Positions 7,894 to 16,280 are shown, numbered from the stretch's first letter. The stretch: DNA of 64,000 nucleotides from SB15 sp964639245 (GCA_964639245.1 CAZXCU010000005.1:62001-126000); one strand, 5' to 3'. Translations and numbers: made by a program. Notes: generated by a model not told the origin, from the sequence alone.

Positions 7894-7955
7894 ACAAAGG
7901 GTTGATCCCGTTCAATGGTTAAATTTGAATAGTTGAACGTGGATTAGCCCTTTGT
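7894..7955. repeat. Long interrupted palindrome between convergent genes
   Basis: ACAAAGGG (7894-7901) pairs with CCCTTTGT (7948-7955), GATCC with GGAT-type bases, and GTTCAA (7910-7915) with TTGAAC (7933-7938), giving a roughly 62-nt foldback in the rtcB/hsp20 convergent space. It may act as a factor-independent stop for both genes, although neither side has a good T-run. Confidence 0.55.
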
Positions 7956-7987
7956 CCACTCTATAGGCCTTCAAGACAAGTGAGCGA

Positions 7988-8413
7988 CTAAACGACGGGT
8001 TTAACCTTAATCACACGCGGGCTGCTGACCTCCACTTTGGGTAGATAAACCGTCAGCACATGGTTTTTAAATTCAGCGCGGGCTTCTTCGGGTCGGACTG
8101 CGCCTGTCATGGGAACAGAACGGGAAAACGCGCCAAATTTGCGTTCATGGCGGATCATCTGGCTTTCTTGCACAGCAAGGGGATTTTCGGTTTCACCGGA
8201 AATAGTCAACTGACCCTCGGTGATCGAAATATCTAGGGTGTCGGTTTTCAGTCCGATTAACGCCCCGGTCACAATGACAATGGAATCATCGGTTTCGTAA
8301 ATGTCCACAGGCAAAAAGCTGGATGACCCGATGGTATCACCAATGACCTTGTTTACCTGATCACGTAAATTCGACAACTCTTTCATTGGGTCAAAACGGG
8401 GGGTGTTTGGCAT
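7988..8413 (-). CDS. Hsp20/alpha-crystallin small heat-shock protein
   Basis: A 141-residue ATP-independent holdase. The alpha-crystallin domain spans about 40-135 (LPVDIYETDDSIVIVTGALIG, then AEFKNHVLTVYLPKVE, the conserved A-x-x-x-N-G-V-L-like motif with NHVL). A short N-terminal region contains FDPMKELSNLRDQVNKVI, typical of bacterial class A small Hsps. The ATG at 8413 has GGAGAG upstream; an in-frame start at 8509 would add an implausible tail. It is monocistronic and convergent to rtcB. No CIRCE-like inverted repeat was seen upstream. Confidence 0.88.
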   Translation of the reverse strand: MPNTPRFDPMKELSNLRDQVNKVIGDTIGSSSFLPVDIYETDDSIVIVTGALIGLKTDTLDISITEGQLTISGETENPLAVQESQMIRHERKFGAFSRSVPMTGAVRPEEARAEFKNHVLTVYLPKVEVSSPRVIKVKPVV

Positions 8414-8476
8414 TTTATACTCTCCATTGTTTCTTAATGGTCTATACGTGATGAGAGAGGAAAAGTTGCACAGAAA

Positions 8477-8502
8477 TAATAAAAAGGGCGCATGTCGCGC
8501 CC
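8477..8502 (-). terminator. Terminator of the ccm operon
   Basis: On the minus strand GGGCGC-gacat-GCGCCC is followed by TTTTTATTATTT, 17 bp after the ccmD-like stop codon, and closes the ccm cluster. Confidence 0.85.
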
Positions 8503-8518
8503 CGATCATTGTTCGGAA

Positions 8519-8746
8519 TTAGACCGCTTCTGCCATGTCATTCGTCGCTTTTTCGGTGGCTTTAGGATAAGCGGTTTTGGCGGCGGGTGCGGCATTTTCG
8601 GCTTTGACTTCCGCTTCTAACTGCTGCAAGGTGGCTTCATCCGCCTGCAAACTGCGATAGCGCCACCAGATGCTGCCAATAATTAGCGCCATAATCGCCA
8701 AGCCAATCACATAGCCAATGATCATATAATCGAGGTTGTTGTCCAT
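8519..8746 (-). CDS. ccmD: CcmD-like small membrane protein
   Basis: A 75-residue protein with one membrane helix near the N-terminus (IIGYVIGLAIMALIIGSIWW), a basic WRYRSLQ stop-transfer and a charged Ala/Glu-rich cytoplasmic tail. It begins one base after the ccmC stop. Size, topology and position match CcmD, the subunit that helps release holo-CcmE from the CcmABC complex. CcmD is poorly conserved in sequence, so the call rests mainly on context. Confidence 0.7.
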   Translation of the reverse strand: MDNNLDYMIIGYVIGLAIMALIIGSIWWRYRSLQADEATLQQLEAEVKAENAAPAAKTAYPKATEKATNDMAEAV

Positions 8747-8747
8747 C

Positions 8748-9473
8748 TCACATATTCCCTAAAATTGCCAACTTGCGTTCTTGGATTGCGTCAGATTTGT
8801 TCTCTACACGAATACGATGCCAGACCAGCGCCACCGCAATCACAGAATAGGCAAAAATGTTATAAAACACGGTGTCACGGATGCGGTCAGTCACGCTAAA
8901 TTCGCCCATGACATCCGGTGAATTGACCGAAGGGCCTGCCACGGTGGGATGAATGACATCAGGCCGCAACCGGATGATGATAATGGTTAAAATGACGCTG
9001 CCAAAGGCCAGAATGCCGTATACAGCCGCAAAACGACGTTTGCGTTCCGGGTCTTCGATGGCAGAACGGAGGAACAAATAGGCCGCATAGGTCAGCCACA
9101 TAATCGCAATCGTGGTCAAACGCGGATCCCATGTCCAGAATGTTCCCCAGATGGGACGCGCCCACACCGCGCCGGTTACAATCGTCACGCTGGATAAGCC
9201 CAGCCCGATTTCAACGCAGGCTAGCCCCAAGCGATCCCATTTTGCGTCACGGCTACGAAGGTAACGAATGCCCGCATAGACTGCCGCGCCAAACACCCAG
9301 AATGCGCCAAAAAACGACCCGAGATGAATGTAAAAAATGCGCTGTACTTCACCCATGGTGACTTCGGCTTTGGGGTAGAAAAAGCTCATCAGAGTCGCGG
9401 AAATAAGCAAAAACACGCTGGCATAGGTCAAAACGCGCAGCCAGAAATTCCGATTTGCGGCATAATCTGTCAT
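8748..9473 (-). CDS. ccmC: Heme exporter protein CcmC
   Basis: A 241-residue polytopic membrane protein of the heme-handling family. It has six predicted helices and the tryptophan-rich periplasmic motif WGTFWTWDPRLT (the CcmC-type WxWDxRLT form), with conserved His residues in flanking loops (YIHLGS and VIHPTV). CcmC loads heme onto CcmE. The gene has its own leader with a dyad (9493-9510) and the ribosome-binding site AAAGGATG. It is followed at once by ccmD and preceded by ccmB across a 106-bp gap. Confidence 0.9.
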   Translation of the reverse strand: MTDYAANRNFWLRVLTYASVFLLISATLMSFFYPKAEVTMGEVQRIFYIHLGSFFGAFWVFGAAVYAGIRYLRSRDAKWDRLGLACVEIGLGLSSVTIVTGAVWARPIWGTFWTWDPRLTTIAIMWLTYAAYLFLRSAIEDPERKRRFAAVYGILAFGSVILTIIIIRLRPDVIHPTVAGPSVNSPDVMGEFSVTDRIRDTVFYNIFAYSVIAVALVWHRIRVENKSDAIQERKLAILGNM

Positions 9474-9492
9474 GTTACTTTCATCCTTTTAT

Positions 9493-9510
9493 CACATATG
9501 CCTATATGTG
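9493..9510. promoter_or_regulatory. Perfect dyad in the ccmC leader
   Basis: CACATAT-gcct-ATATGTG is a perfect 7-bp inverted repeat beginning 19 bp upstream of the ccmC ATG in an AT-rich region. Its position and symmetry suggest an operator for a dimeric regulator or a promoter-proximal element; no regulator is identified. Confidence 0.4.
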
Positions 9511-9547
9511 TATATTTTAACTTGCTCTTGACGGACGACCTATGAAC

Positions 9548-9584
9548 AATAGCACGATTTCAGGATGCTTTTGTACGTGCTATT
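9548..9584 (-). terminator. Hairpin at the ccmB stop
   Basis: AATAGCACG (9548-9556) and CGTGCTATT (9576-9584) form a perfect 9-bp stem that includes the ccmB stop codon. The following minus-strand bases are only weakly T-rich, so this is an attenuator or mRNA-stabilising hairpin as readily as a terminator. Confidence 0.45.
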
Positions 9585-10275
9585 CCTCGACTACGTAATC
9601 AAATAAAAAATAGGTCATGACGAGAAAAACAATATCAACCATGCCCAAAAGCTGCATCCATGGCAGCCAATCTGCTGCTTTTAAACCGGCAAGTAACGCA
9701 CCGCTGGCCCGTACCGCGCTAATCAACACAGGCAGGACAACCGGTAGGAGCATAATCGGCAGCAGGGTTTCGCGGGCGCGGGCATAGACGCTCATGCTAG
9801 AAACCAGCGTTCCTGCTACGGTAAAGCCCAAACATCCCAGCAAAATCACAATGACCAACTGCCACACAAATAAACTCACATTGAACAGAACGGTGAGCAG
9901 CAGCATGAGCAAAAAGGCGATGACCAGCGTAAAGAGAAAATTTGCCAGCGCTTTGCCGTAAAAAAGGGCGCTGCGCTGGACGGGAGCAATCAACAGGGCA
10001 TCCAAACTGCCTTTGTCTTTTTCCACCGCCATAGACCGCGCCAGCCCCAACATGCCAGAGAAAATAATCGTCACCCACAGCACCCCCGCCACCGAACTCT
10101 CACGCGCATCGGCATCCAGTTCCAGCGCAAAGCTAAAAATTACCACCGCCAAAAACGCGAACAAAAACATCGAGGTAATCAGTTCGCGCCCACGAATTTC
10201 GGTGCGTAAATCTTTCCGCGCTACCAGCATCACCACCCGCCAGTAGGGAGTTACAAAACTTTTCCGTTCGTTCAC
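9580..10275 (-). CDS. ccmB: Heme exporter protein CcmB
   Basis: A 231-residue ABC-2-type membrane permease with six predicted helices. The N-terminal cytoplasmic RKDLRTEIRGRELI and the following FSFALELD segment are characteristic of CcmB. It pairs with the CcmA ATPase and acts with CcmC in making or releasing holo-CcmE. Its start overlaps the ccmA stop by 4 bp (ATGA). Length is normal for the family. Confidence 0.9.
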   Translation of the reverse strand: MNERKSFVTPYWRVVMLVARKDLRTEIRGRELITSMFLFAFLAVVIFSFALELDADARESSVAGVLWVTIIFSGMLGLARSMAVEKDKGSLDALLIAPVQRSALFYGKALANFLFTLVIAFLLMLLLTVLFNVSLFVWQLVIVILLGCLGFTVAGTLVSSMSVYARARETLLPIMLLPVVLPVLISAVRASGALLAGLKAADWLPWMQLLGMVDIVFLVMTYFLFDYVVEE

Positions 10276-10976
10276 GAGACTATCGTTTCTGTATAAAGAT
10301 TTAAAATTTCACTGGCGGGAATGTCGCTGCTTTTGCCGAAATAACCAATTTTTCCCCGACTCATAATCGCCACATGCGAAGCCAAGCCATGCCCGCGTTG
10401 AATGTCGTGCGTGGTCATCACAATGGTACGTTTCTGGTCATATAAATCGCGTAGCAGCCCATCCAGAATCATGGACGCTTCTTGGTCAAGTCCGGTGTAA
10501 GGTTCGTCAAAAAGGACAATGGCGGGGTCATGCAAAATTGCCCGCGCAATTGTCAGACGTTGCAGCATCCCACGAGAAAACGTCCTTACCAAGTCTTTGC
10601 CACGTTTTGCCAACCCCACCTGCTGCAAGACTTTTTTTATTTGTTCATCAGTTTGTTCAGGGGATAAATCATACAGGCGGGCAAAAAAGTGTAAATTTTC
10701 CTCTGCGGTAAGGGTATCATATAAAAGTGGCAAATGGCTAACAATGCCCAATTGACGACGCACCGCAAAGGCCTCGTCTGGCAAGCTCCACCCGCCAATT
10801 TTGACGATTCCAGCAGTAGGACGGGCAAGGGCAGCCAAAATGCGTAAAAGCGTGCTTTTGCCCGACCCATTCGGGCCAAGCAACACCACAAATTGCCCGG
10901 CTTCGACGTTCATATCGAGTTTTCGCAGCACAGGGAAAAATCCAAAGGTTTTCACCAGTTCGCGCACTTCAATCAT
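10272..10976 (-). CDS. ccmA: CcmA, ATPase subunit of the Ccm ABC complex
   Basis: A 234-residue ABC ATPase with Walker A (GPNGSGKST), a signature-like FSRGMLQRLTIARA, Walker B (AIVLFDEP) and the switch His (TTHDI). Together with CcmB it drives ATP-dependent release of heme-loaded CcmE. The ATG at 10976 overlaps the TGA of the upstream unknown gene (ATGA). The longer start at 11006 would lie inside that gene and lacks support. Confidence 0.9.
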   Translation of the reverse strand: MIEVRELVKTFGFFPVLRKLDMNVEAGQFVVLLGPNGSGKSTLLRILAALARPTAGIVKIGGWSLPDEAFAVRRQLGIVSHLPLLYDTLTAEENLHFFARLYDLSPEQTDEQIKKVLQQVGLAKRGKDLVRTFSRGMLQRLTIARAILHDPAIVLFDEPYTGLDQEASMILDGLLRDLYDQKRTIVMTTHDIQRGHGLASHVAIMSRGKIGYFGKSSDIPASEILNLYTETIVS

Positions 10977-12016
10977 GTTGCTGCCTTTCGTGCATAGAAC
11001 AGCCATGCCACCAGCATGACCGTGATGATGCCTGCCGCTAGCACAACAACTAAAATTAGTAGAGTGGTGGATGAGTCGCTGGAGTCGTCTGTATTTTGAG
11101 GGCGGCGGACAGTTTCAGTAGGTTGCCCCACCAGCGAGAATTTAAAGGGGTCGCCGGGTTCAAGTGCCTGTGTCTGTTCATAAATTTGATAAACCCGCCC
11201 GGTGGTGGTCACGGTTTCATCCGTCAGACCAAAAAGTTCACCCTCCACATAAACCGTATCTTCACGCACATACAGACGCATGTTATCGACGGAAAACGGA
11301 AACCGCATATCAATCACTGCCCCCAACGAATAGGGAACAAAAAATGACACGCGCAGCGTATTCGGCCAATTGGGAACAAGCGGTTGGGTGTCCCGAATAC
11401 CCGGAATCGGCAAACCACCCACCTGATTGACGGCCTCAAAACGCTGGACTGCCCCCACCGCTTCTTCCGGGGCAATCCCCAATGAACCTACCGGTAGTTC
11501 AACCGTAAAAGTGCCATTTTCGCCGTCCGGTAAAATAATCTGGTCGCCCAGATTGGTATAGCGCATTTCGAGGAGCATTTGCACACCGACGGTGTTGGTT
11601 TCCTCAAATTCCACCCGCAAATTTCCCTCATACAAGACCACATCGTTTAATCCCGTGGTGGTTTCATACAGGGGAAATTCAATCGGTTGTACCTCTGATT
11701 CCAGCACAACGGGCAAACTCGATTGTTCTAGCCCTGCCCATGTTGCATACACCACATACAAACTGCCGTCGGTATATTGCGGCACGCTAGGAAAGTAAAA
11801 TTTATTTTCAGCCTCGCTGCTGGTGGTGTAACTTTCGCGGAGTTCGCCTTCGGGAGTCAGAATATCCAAACGCAATGGCAAATTGGCGGTCAGGGGTGTG
11901 CCGTTGGCTGTGCCTTGTATCAGTTGGCCTTCAAGGGTGATGAGTGTTTGGGCGTGGGCAGGAAAAATGGCTGCTGTTAGAACCAACAGCAGCCCCAAGC
12001 GAAAAAAACGCATCAT
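10973..12016 (-). CDS. Unknown exported, membrane-anchored protein in the ccm operon
   Basis: A 347-residue protein with a clear signal peptide (residues 1-23, ending AHAQ), a beta-rich periplasmic or external region (about 25-305), a Ser/Asp linker and one C-terminal membrane helix (about 315-338) with a short basic tail. The beginning resembles a carboxypeptidase-regulatory or Ig-like domain (LEGQLIQGTANGTPL). No Cys or heme-binding motif is present. It overlaps both neighbours (ccmI-like and ccmA) by 4 bp, so it is surely co-translated with the heme-maturation genes. A scaffold or apocytochrome-handling role is speculative. Confidence 0.75.
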   Translation of the reverse strand: MMRFFRLGLLLVLTAAIFPAHAQTLITLEGQLIQGTANGTPLTANLPLRLDILTPEGELRESYTTSSEAENKFYFPSVPQYTDGSLYVVYATWAGLEQSSLPVVLESEVQPIEFPLYETTTGLNDVVLYEGNLRVEFEETNTVGVQMLLEMRYTNLGDQIILPDGENGTFTVELPVGSLGIAPEEAVGAVQRFEAVNQVGGLPIPGIRDTQPLVPNWPNTLRVSFFVPYSLGAVIDMRFPFSVDNMRLYVREDTVYVEGELFGLTDETVTTTGRVYQIYEQTQALEPGDPFKFSLVGQPTETVRRPQNTDDSSDSSTTLLILVVVLAAGIITVMLVAWLFYARKAAT

Positions 12017-12357
12017 AGCGCATTTTTCTTGCGGTATGCCGCAACCATTTGCTCGATTTCATCCTCAATATGGTGCTGTTGGGAATGAAGTTCATCCAAT
12101 TTTTTGAGGGTACTCACCCCGCGTCCAATCAACACCTTACGCTGTTCGATGTAATCGGTTTCGGTGATTTTGCCCATATCAAAATCAAAATCAAGGTCGC
12201 GCACAGACATGACAAATTGGCGCAGGCTGTCTTCCAGTGCTACGACAGATTGTCGTTTTTGCTGGTTCAGTTGCCGATTGATCAAAAACGGCCATAACAC
12301 AGCGACACCCACCACGATCAGGATAAGAATTGCGCTTAATAAGAGGGTGCTGGTCAT
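12013..12357 (-). CDS. CcmI-like membrane protein (short)
   Basis: A 114-residue protein with an N-terminal membrane helix (LLLSAILILIVVGVAVLWPF) and a coiled-coil cytoplasmic or periplasmic part containing RDLDFDFDMGKITETDYIEQR. This motif resembles the segment after the first helix of CcmI/CycH (LDFDxxxGKLxxxDY), the apocytochrome-binding subunit. The TPR region of full CcmI is missing. It overlaps ccmG and the following gene by 4 bp each. The CcmI relation is an inference from one motif plus context. Confidence 0.6.
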   Translation of the reverse strand: MTSTLLLSAILILIVVGVAVLWPFLINRQLNQQKRQSVVALEDSLRQFVMSVRDLDFDFDMGKITETDYIEQRKVLIGRGVSTLKKLDELHSQQHHIEDEIEQMVAAYRKKNAL

Positions 12358-12941
12358 GCTTCGAGCGCCTTTTCGATGGTTGTACGGAGTTCGGCTTCGT
12401 CAGGTTGGGCAAAGAAAAATTTAACGATTTCGCCATCTTTACCGACCACGAAGGTTTCCGGTACGCCCTGTGTACGATAGGCTTTTTCGATTTCCGCGCC
12501 TTTGTCCATCACATTCGGGTAGGTGATACCTAATTCTTCGATATAGGCAATCGAGTCGCGTTCGATGTCTTTGACAGCGATCCCGACAAAAACCACGCCC
12601 TGCGCTTGATAGTCTTCGTAGGTTTGTTGCAGCAAGGGCGCTTCAACACGGCATGGGCCGCACCAACTGCCCCAGAAATTAATCACCACAACTTTGCCAC
12701 GCTGGTCGGAGAGTTTGAAATTGCCTTCCTCGCCAATCAAGGGCAGGTCAAAATCGGGAGCGGGGCCACTTTCGGGCTGCGATTGTTCGTTTTGATAAAT
12801 ACCCCATGCGACCACCGCCACCATGAGAACTGCGGCAGCGGCAATGACCAGACCAAACGGCGTGAACAGGCGTGAACCTTGCGATTCGTGTTTTTGAACC
12901 GCCGCTTCTTCGGCATAGGGATCATAATGGACTTCGGTCAT
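12354..12941 (-). CDS. ccmG: CcmG/TlpA-like thiol-disulfide oxidoreductase
   Basis: A 195-residue membrane-anchored thioredoxin-fold protein. A cytoplasmic tail of about 26 residues and one helix (about 27-49) precede the redoxin domain. The active site is WCGPC (Cys94, Cys97) and a cis-Pro lies in TQGVPETFVV. It should keep CcmH or the apocytochrome CxxCH reduced outside the membrane. The active site is thioredoxin/TlpA-like, WCGPC, rather than the WCPTC common in proteobacterial CcmG. Gene overlaps on both sides are 4 bp. Confidence 0.88.
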   Translation of the reverse strand: MTEVHYDPYAEEAAVQKHESQGSRLFTPFGLVIAAAAVLMVAVVAWGIYQNEQSQPESGPAPDFDLPLIGEEGNFKLSDQRGKVVVINFWGSWCGPCRVEAPLLQQTYEDYQAQGVVFVGIAVKDIERDSIAYIEELGITYPNVMDKGAEIEKAYRTQGVPETFVVGKDGEIVKFFFAQPDEAELRTTIEKALEA

Positions 12942-13480
12942 TGACGCTCCTCCACCAAACGCATAAAGCGTTCAAGGTATTCTGCATCTACATTGTCTGG
13001 CACAGGACGGTCATAATTCGGATTCAGCCCTGCTGCCCGTGCCGCTTGCAAAGCACGGGTTTCGCCTTTTTGACGCAGCATCCACAACCGCCCTACAATC
13101 AGCAACCCCGCTCCCAGAATGAGCGCAGCAGGCAGCCCAAAACCAAGATTGCGGTCTGAATCTTTGAGGGGAACCCCCGTGACTGCTCCGCCATAATTTT
13201 CGGCAAAGGACTGCTTAATTTCATCGGCGGTGTAGCCTTCGCCGAGCAAGGTGGCAATTTCCTGTCGCCATGCACGGCAGGTCACACTGGGGCAGTCGCT
13301 TAATGGGACACCCGCGCACACTTCGCAGTACATTTTGCTAGACACCGCGTACACTTCATCGGCGGTTACACCGGGGGGGAGTTCCTCCCCCGACATTTGT
13401 GCGCCGACATTTGGTACAAAAGCCACTGCCAGCAGATAAACCGCTAAAATCAGTGTGTATTTTAAAACTTTGACCATCAC
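12938..13480 (-). CDS. ccmH: CcmH-like apocytochrome thiol reductase subunit
   Basis: A 180-residue protein with a signal peptide or anchor (residues 7-27), a three-helix CcmH domain and one C-terminal membrane helix (about 115-135). The redox motif corresponding to the usual LRCxxC is MYCEVC (Cys52, Cys55), followed by two extra cysteines in SDCPSVTCRAW (Cys63, Cys68). The helix RAWRQEIATLLGEGYTADEI and the downstream FAENYGG match the CcmH core. The extra Cys pair is unusual. It lies directly between ccmF and ccmG. Confidence 0.85.
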   Translation of the reverse strand: MMVKVLKYTLILAVYLLAVAFVPNVGAQMSGEELPPGVTADEVYAVSSKMYCEVCAGVPLSDCPSVTCRAWRQEIATLLGEGYTADEIKQSFAENYGGAVTGVPLKDSDRNLGFGLPAALILGAGLLIVGRLWMLRQKGETRALQAARAAGLNPNYDRPVPDNVDAEYLERFMRLVEERQ

Positions 13481-15628
13481 TTAATCTCCTGCCGGAGCAT
13501 AGGCACTTTTGCGCTGCAACGGACGGGCGCTGCGAACCGTTTCGGGGTCAGGGTCAGGCCAAACGGCAACCACTGTTCCCACAATCAGAATCAGTGACCC
13601 CCACCAGATGAGATTGACCAGCGGATTGCGATAGACCCGCAGCGTTACGCGGTCATTTTCCCAGAAAGTCAGCAGCGCGTAGACATCATTTTCGATGGTG
13701 CTATGCTGGCCTGCAATGGTCATCGGGCTGGAGGTTGGCCCAAAAAAGTCCTGACGTGGGCGCAAATCATCAATCTTTTTGCCATCCCGATACAGCGACA
13801 CTTCCGCAATCATCATATCGCGGGAGTCGACTGCTTGCGCTTCAAACAAGCGGTTATATTGCAGCGAATAGGGCCCAATTTCCATCGTGTCACCGGGCGA
13901 AAGCGTTTGCTGGCGAATTTCTTGGAAGGCAGTGCTGCCAATCACACCGATGCCGATAATCACCACACCCAGATGAATCGTGTAACCACCGTAGCGCCGC
14001 CGATTCCGCATGAACAAGCGGCTAAGGGCCACCAGCCAGCTTTCTTTGTGGGCATGATGCCGCGCTGCCACACCTTTGTAAAATTCCATGACAGTCGCAA
14101 AGCCAGCAAAAGAAACCAACCCCACCGCAAACACAGTTAACGGGGTGATGCCATAAATCAACAATCCCAGACACAGCAGCACTGCCAAGCCTGTTGGAAT
14201 GCGCGTAGCGGTGCCTAATTTTTGGGCGGAAGCTCTGCGCCATGCGGCAAGCGGAGCAACCCCCATCAAAATGAACAGCAATCCGAACAGCCACGGGGTA
14301 ATCAGTTCATAATATTCCGGGCCGAAGGTAATCGTCCGTTCAATCAACCCGGCATCGCGGATGAAGCCGGTGATGAGTTCCGACCATGTTCCCCAGAACA
14401 CAACCACCGTTAGTGCAAGGAACACCCAGTTATTGAATAGGAACAAACTTTCACGGCTCAGAAGTCCTTCGAGCGCATGGTCGTTCTGGAATTTGCCTTG
14501 ATTCCCGCGCCAGATGAACATGAACACACAGACAAGCGTGGTGAGCGCTAGAAAAATGCCCATCGGAATGGAGAGGGGACTCTGGGCAAAAGTATGGACG
14601 CTACTGAGCAAACCGGTTCGCGTGGCGACTGTTCCGAACAGCACCAGCAGATAGGTCAGCATAATCATCGCCATATTCCAGCCTTTGAGCATCCCGCGCC
14701 GTTCTTGGATCATGACACTGTGCAAAAAGGCCGTTCCGGTCAGCCACGGCAGCAGGGACGAATTTTCTACCGGATCCCATCCCCAGTAACCGCCCCAACC
14801 CAAGACATCATACGCCCAACGTCCCCCCAAGATGAGACCCAGCGAAAGGAACATCCAGGCCACGAGACTCCATCGGCGGGTGGCTTTAATCCAGCCAATG
14901 CCGAGTCCACCTGTTGCCAGCGCAGCCATCGCAAACGCAAAGGGGATGATGAATCCGGTAAAGCCGAGATACAGCATCGGCGGGTGAATGACCATGCCCG
15001 GATGTCGCAGTAGGGGATTTAAACCGCGTCCATCATAGCGGGCATCGGGCATACTGGGAATAAAACCGTCTTTGGTGAGGTTAAAGGTTTCGCCCTGCGA
15101 ACTCTGATAGGGGTAAGCCGCCACCGCGCCATCCGGTTGAAAGAGCAATTCCTCAACACTACCATCTTCCCGCGCCCAATAACGTTCAAACGGATTTTCG
15201 TAAAAATTATTGAGCAGCAAGAAAAAGGTTAGGGTGACACCCGCAAAGACCATCACCCAAGGCATCAGGACATATTCGCTTCTCCAATTAAGCAGCAGCG
15301 AAGCAACCATGAACAAACTGAGCATGAATGTCCACAGCACGAGTGAACCGGATTGCCCACCCCACAGCGCGGTAATTTTGAGCAAATCGGGTTGGGCATC
15401 CTTGCTGACGCTGGCAACATAGGCAATCTGATATTCGCCTGTGTACTGCGCGTAAATCAACAACCCGCTCACCATCGTCATTAGGGGTAGCACCACCAGA
15501 AACGCATTGCGGGCGCTTTGAATGACGACAGAATGACGTGTGTAAATGCCGTAAAGTGCGAGTATTGTTCCTAATGAACTGACAACAAACGCCAAGAATA
15601 GCGTGGCAATCCCAATATCTGCAATCAT
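13481..15628 (-). CDS. ccmF: CcmF, cytochrome c heme lyase subunit
   Basis: A 715-residue polytopic protein with about 15 predicted helices. It has the WWD-type motif GWGGYWGWDPVENSSLLPW and the surrounding His residues (HPPMLYLGF before it, TVHTF-like SSVHTFAQSP after it). CcmF receives heme from CcmE and attaches it to apocytochrome CxxCH motifs. Its length is normal. The C-terminus includes a soluble external beta domain and a final helix. It lies 3 bp after ccmE and abuts ccmH. Confidence 0.93.
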   Translation of the reverse strand: MIADIGIATLFLAFVVSSLGTILALYGIYTRHSVVIQSARNAFLVVLPLMTMVSGLLIYAQYTGEYQIAYVASVSKDAQPDLLKITALWGGQSGSLVLWTFMLSLFMVASLLLNWRSEYVLMPWVMVFAGVTLTFFLLLNNFYENPFERYWAREDGSVEELLFQPDGAVAAYPYQSSQGETFNLTKDGFIPSMPDARYDGRGLNPLLRHPGMVIHPPMLYLGFTGFIIPFAFAMAALATGGLGIGWIKATRRWSLVAWMFLSLGLILGGRWAYDVLGWGGYWGWDPVENSSLLPWLTGTAFLHSVMIQERRGMLKGWNMAMIMLTYLLVLFGTVATRTGLLSSVHTFAQSPLSIPMGIFLALTTLVCVFMFIWRGNQGKFQNDHALEGLLSRESLFLFNNWVFLALTVVVFWGTWSELITGFIRDAGLIERTITFGPEYYELITPWLFGLLFILMGVAPLAAWRRASAQKLGTATRIPTGLAVLLCLGLLIYGITPLTVFAVGLVSFAGFATVMEFYKGVAARHHAHKESWLVALSRLFMRNRRRYGGYTIHLGVVIIGIGVIGSTAFQEIRQQTLSPGDTMEIGPYSLQYNRLFEAQAVDSRDMMIAEVSLYRDGKKIDDLRPRQDFFGPTSSPMTIAGQHSTIENDVYALLTFWENDRVTLRVYRNPLVNLIWWGSLILIVGTVVAVWPDPDPETVRSARPLQRKSAYAPAGD

Positions 15629-15631
15629 GGG

Positions 15632-16177
15632 TTAGCCCTGTGTCACTTGTTCTGGCACTTCGTCCGAATAGCGCGTCGGGCATTTCAGCAGCACTTCATC
15701 CGCCAAAAATGTGCCATCGTCTTGCAGGGTTCCGGTCATGATAGCCTGCGCTTCATGCTGGAGCAGGTCGGGCATTTCGGCATTTTCCCAGACGATGTTC
15801 AAGCGCGTTGCTTCGGGGTCAAGCAGAGCATAGTGCAATACCGCCCCCAAACCACCGGCTTCTTTAATTTCATCCGAGTCATTGGTGATGTTGACCACCG
15901 TAAAGGACAAAATATGCGTTTCGGGGTCAAACATGATGGTATCGCCATCCACTGCCCCGGCGACACGAACTTGTTTACCAACGTTATCGGGGTCGTTGAC
16001 CAATTCATTCACAGTTACATAGTAACGACCTTTGGCGAGACCGTTGTACATCAAGAAGGCCACCAATGCCAGCAACCCTACCCCAATCACCGCGTACATA
16101 TATTTGGAACGGCTTTTGGTGTGCAGCCCAGCAGCTTTGGCGGTTTCATTCGTTTTGACCCATGTAATTTCCGACAT
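15632..16177 (-). CDS. ccmE: CcmE heme chaperone, CxxxY variant
   Basis: A 181-residue protein with a cytoplasmic tail of about 26 residues, one membrane helix (27-46) and an OB-fold domain (about 50-165). In standard CcmE the heme-binding residue is His in an HxxxY motif after the last strand. Here the equivalent segment is EVLLKCPTRYSDE, so Cys166 replaces His and Tyr170 is kept. This CxxxY form is described for the variant System I of archaea and some bacteria, usually without CcmH. It heads the ccm operon, 103 bp after a small membrane protein gene. Confidence 0.9.
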   Translation of the reverse strand: MSEITWVKTNETAKAAGLHTKSRSKYMYAVIGVGLLALVAFLMYNGLAKGRYYVTVNELVNDPDNVGKQVRVAGAVDGDTIMFDPETHILSFTVVNITNDSDEIKEAGGLGAVLHYALLDPEATRLNIVWENAEMPDLLQHEAQAIMTGTLQDDGTFLADEVLLKCPTRYSDEVPEQVTQG

Positions 16178-16280
16178 TCCTACACCCCTTTTCTATCTGA
16201 GGCTAATGATACTAACGATACCCCACAGCACAGGCTCAATATAGAGCCGAATGTCACTAATTTTGATGATTTTAATTTAT

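Noticed and set aside
13703..14140. 145-codon plus-strand frame inside ccmF
   Set aside because: It is a shadow of ccmF, whose WWD motif and helices account for the sequence.
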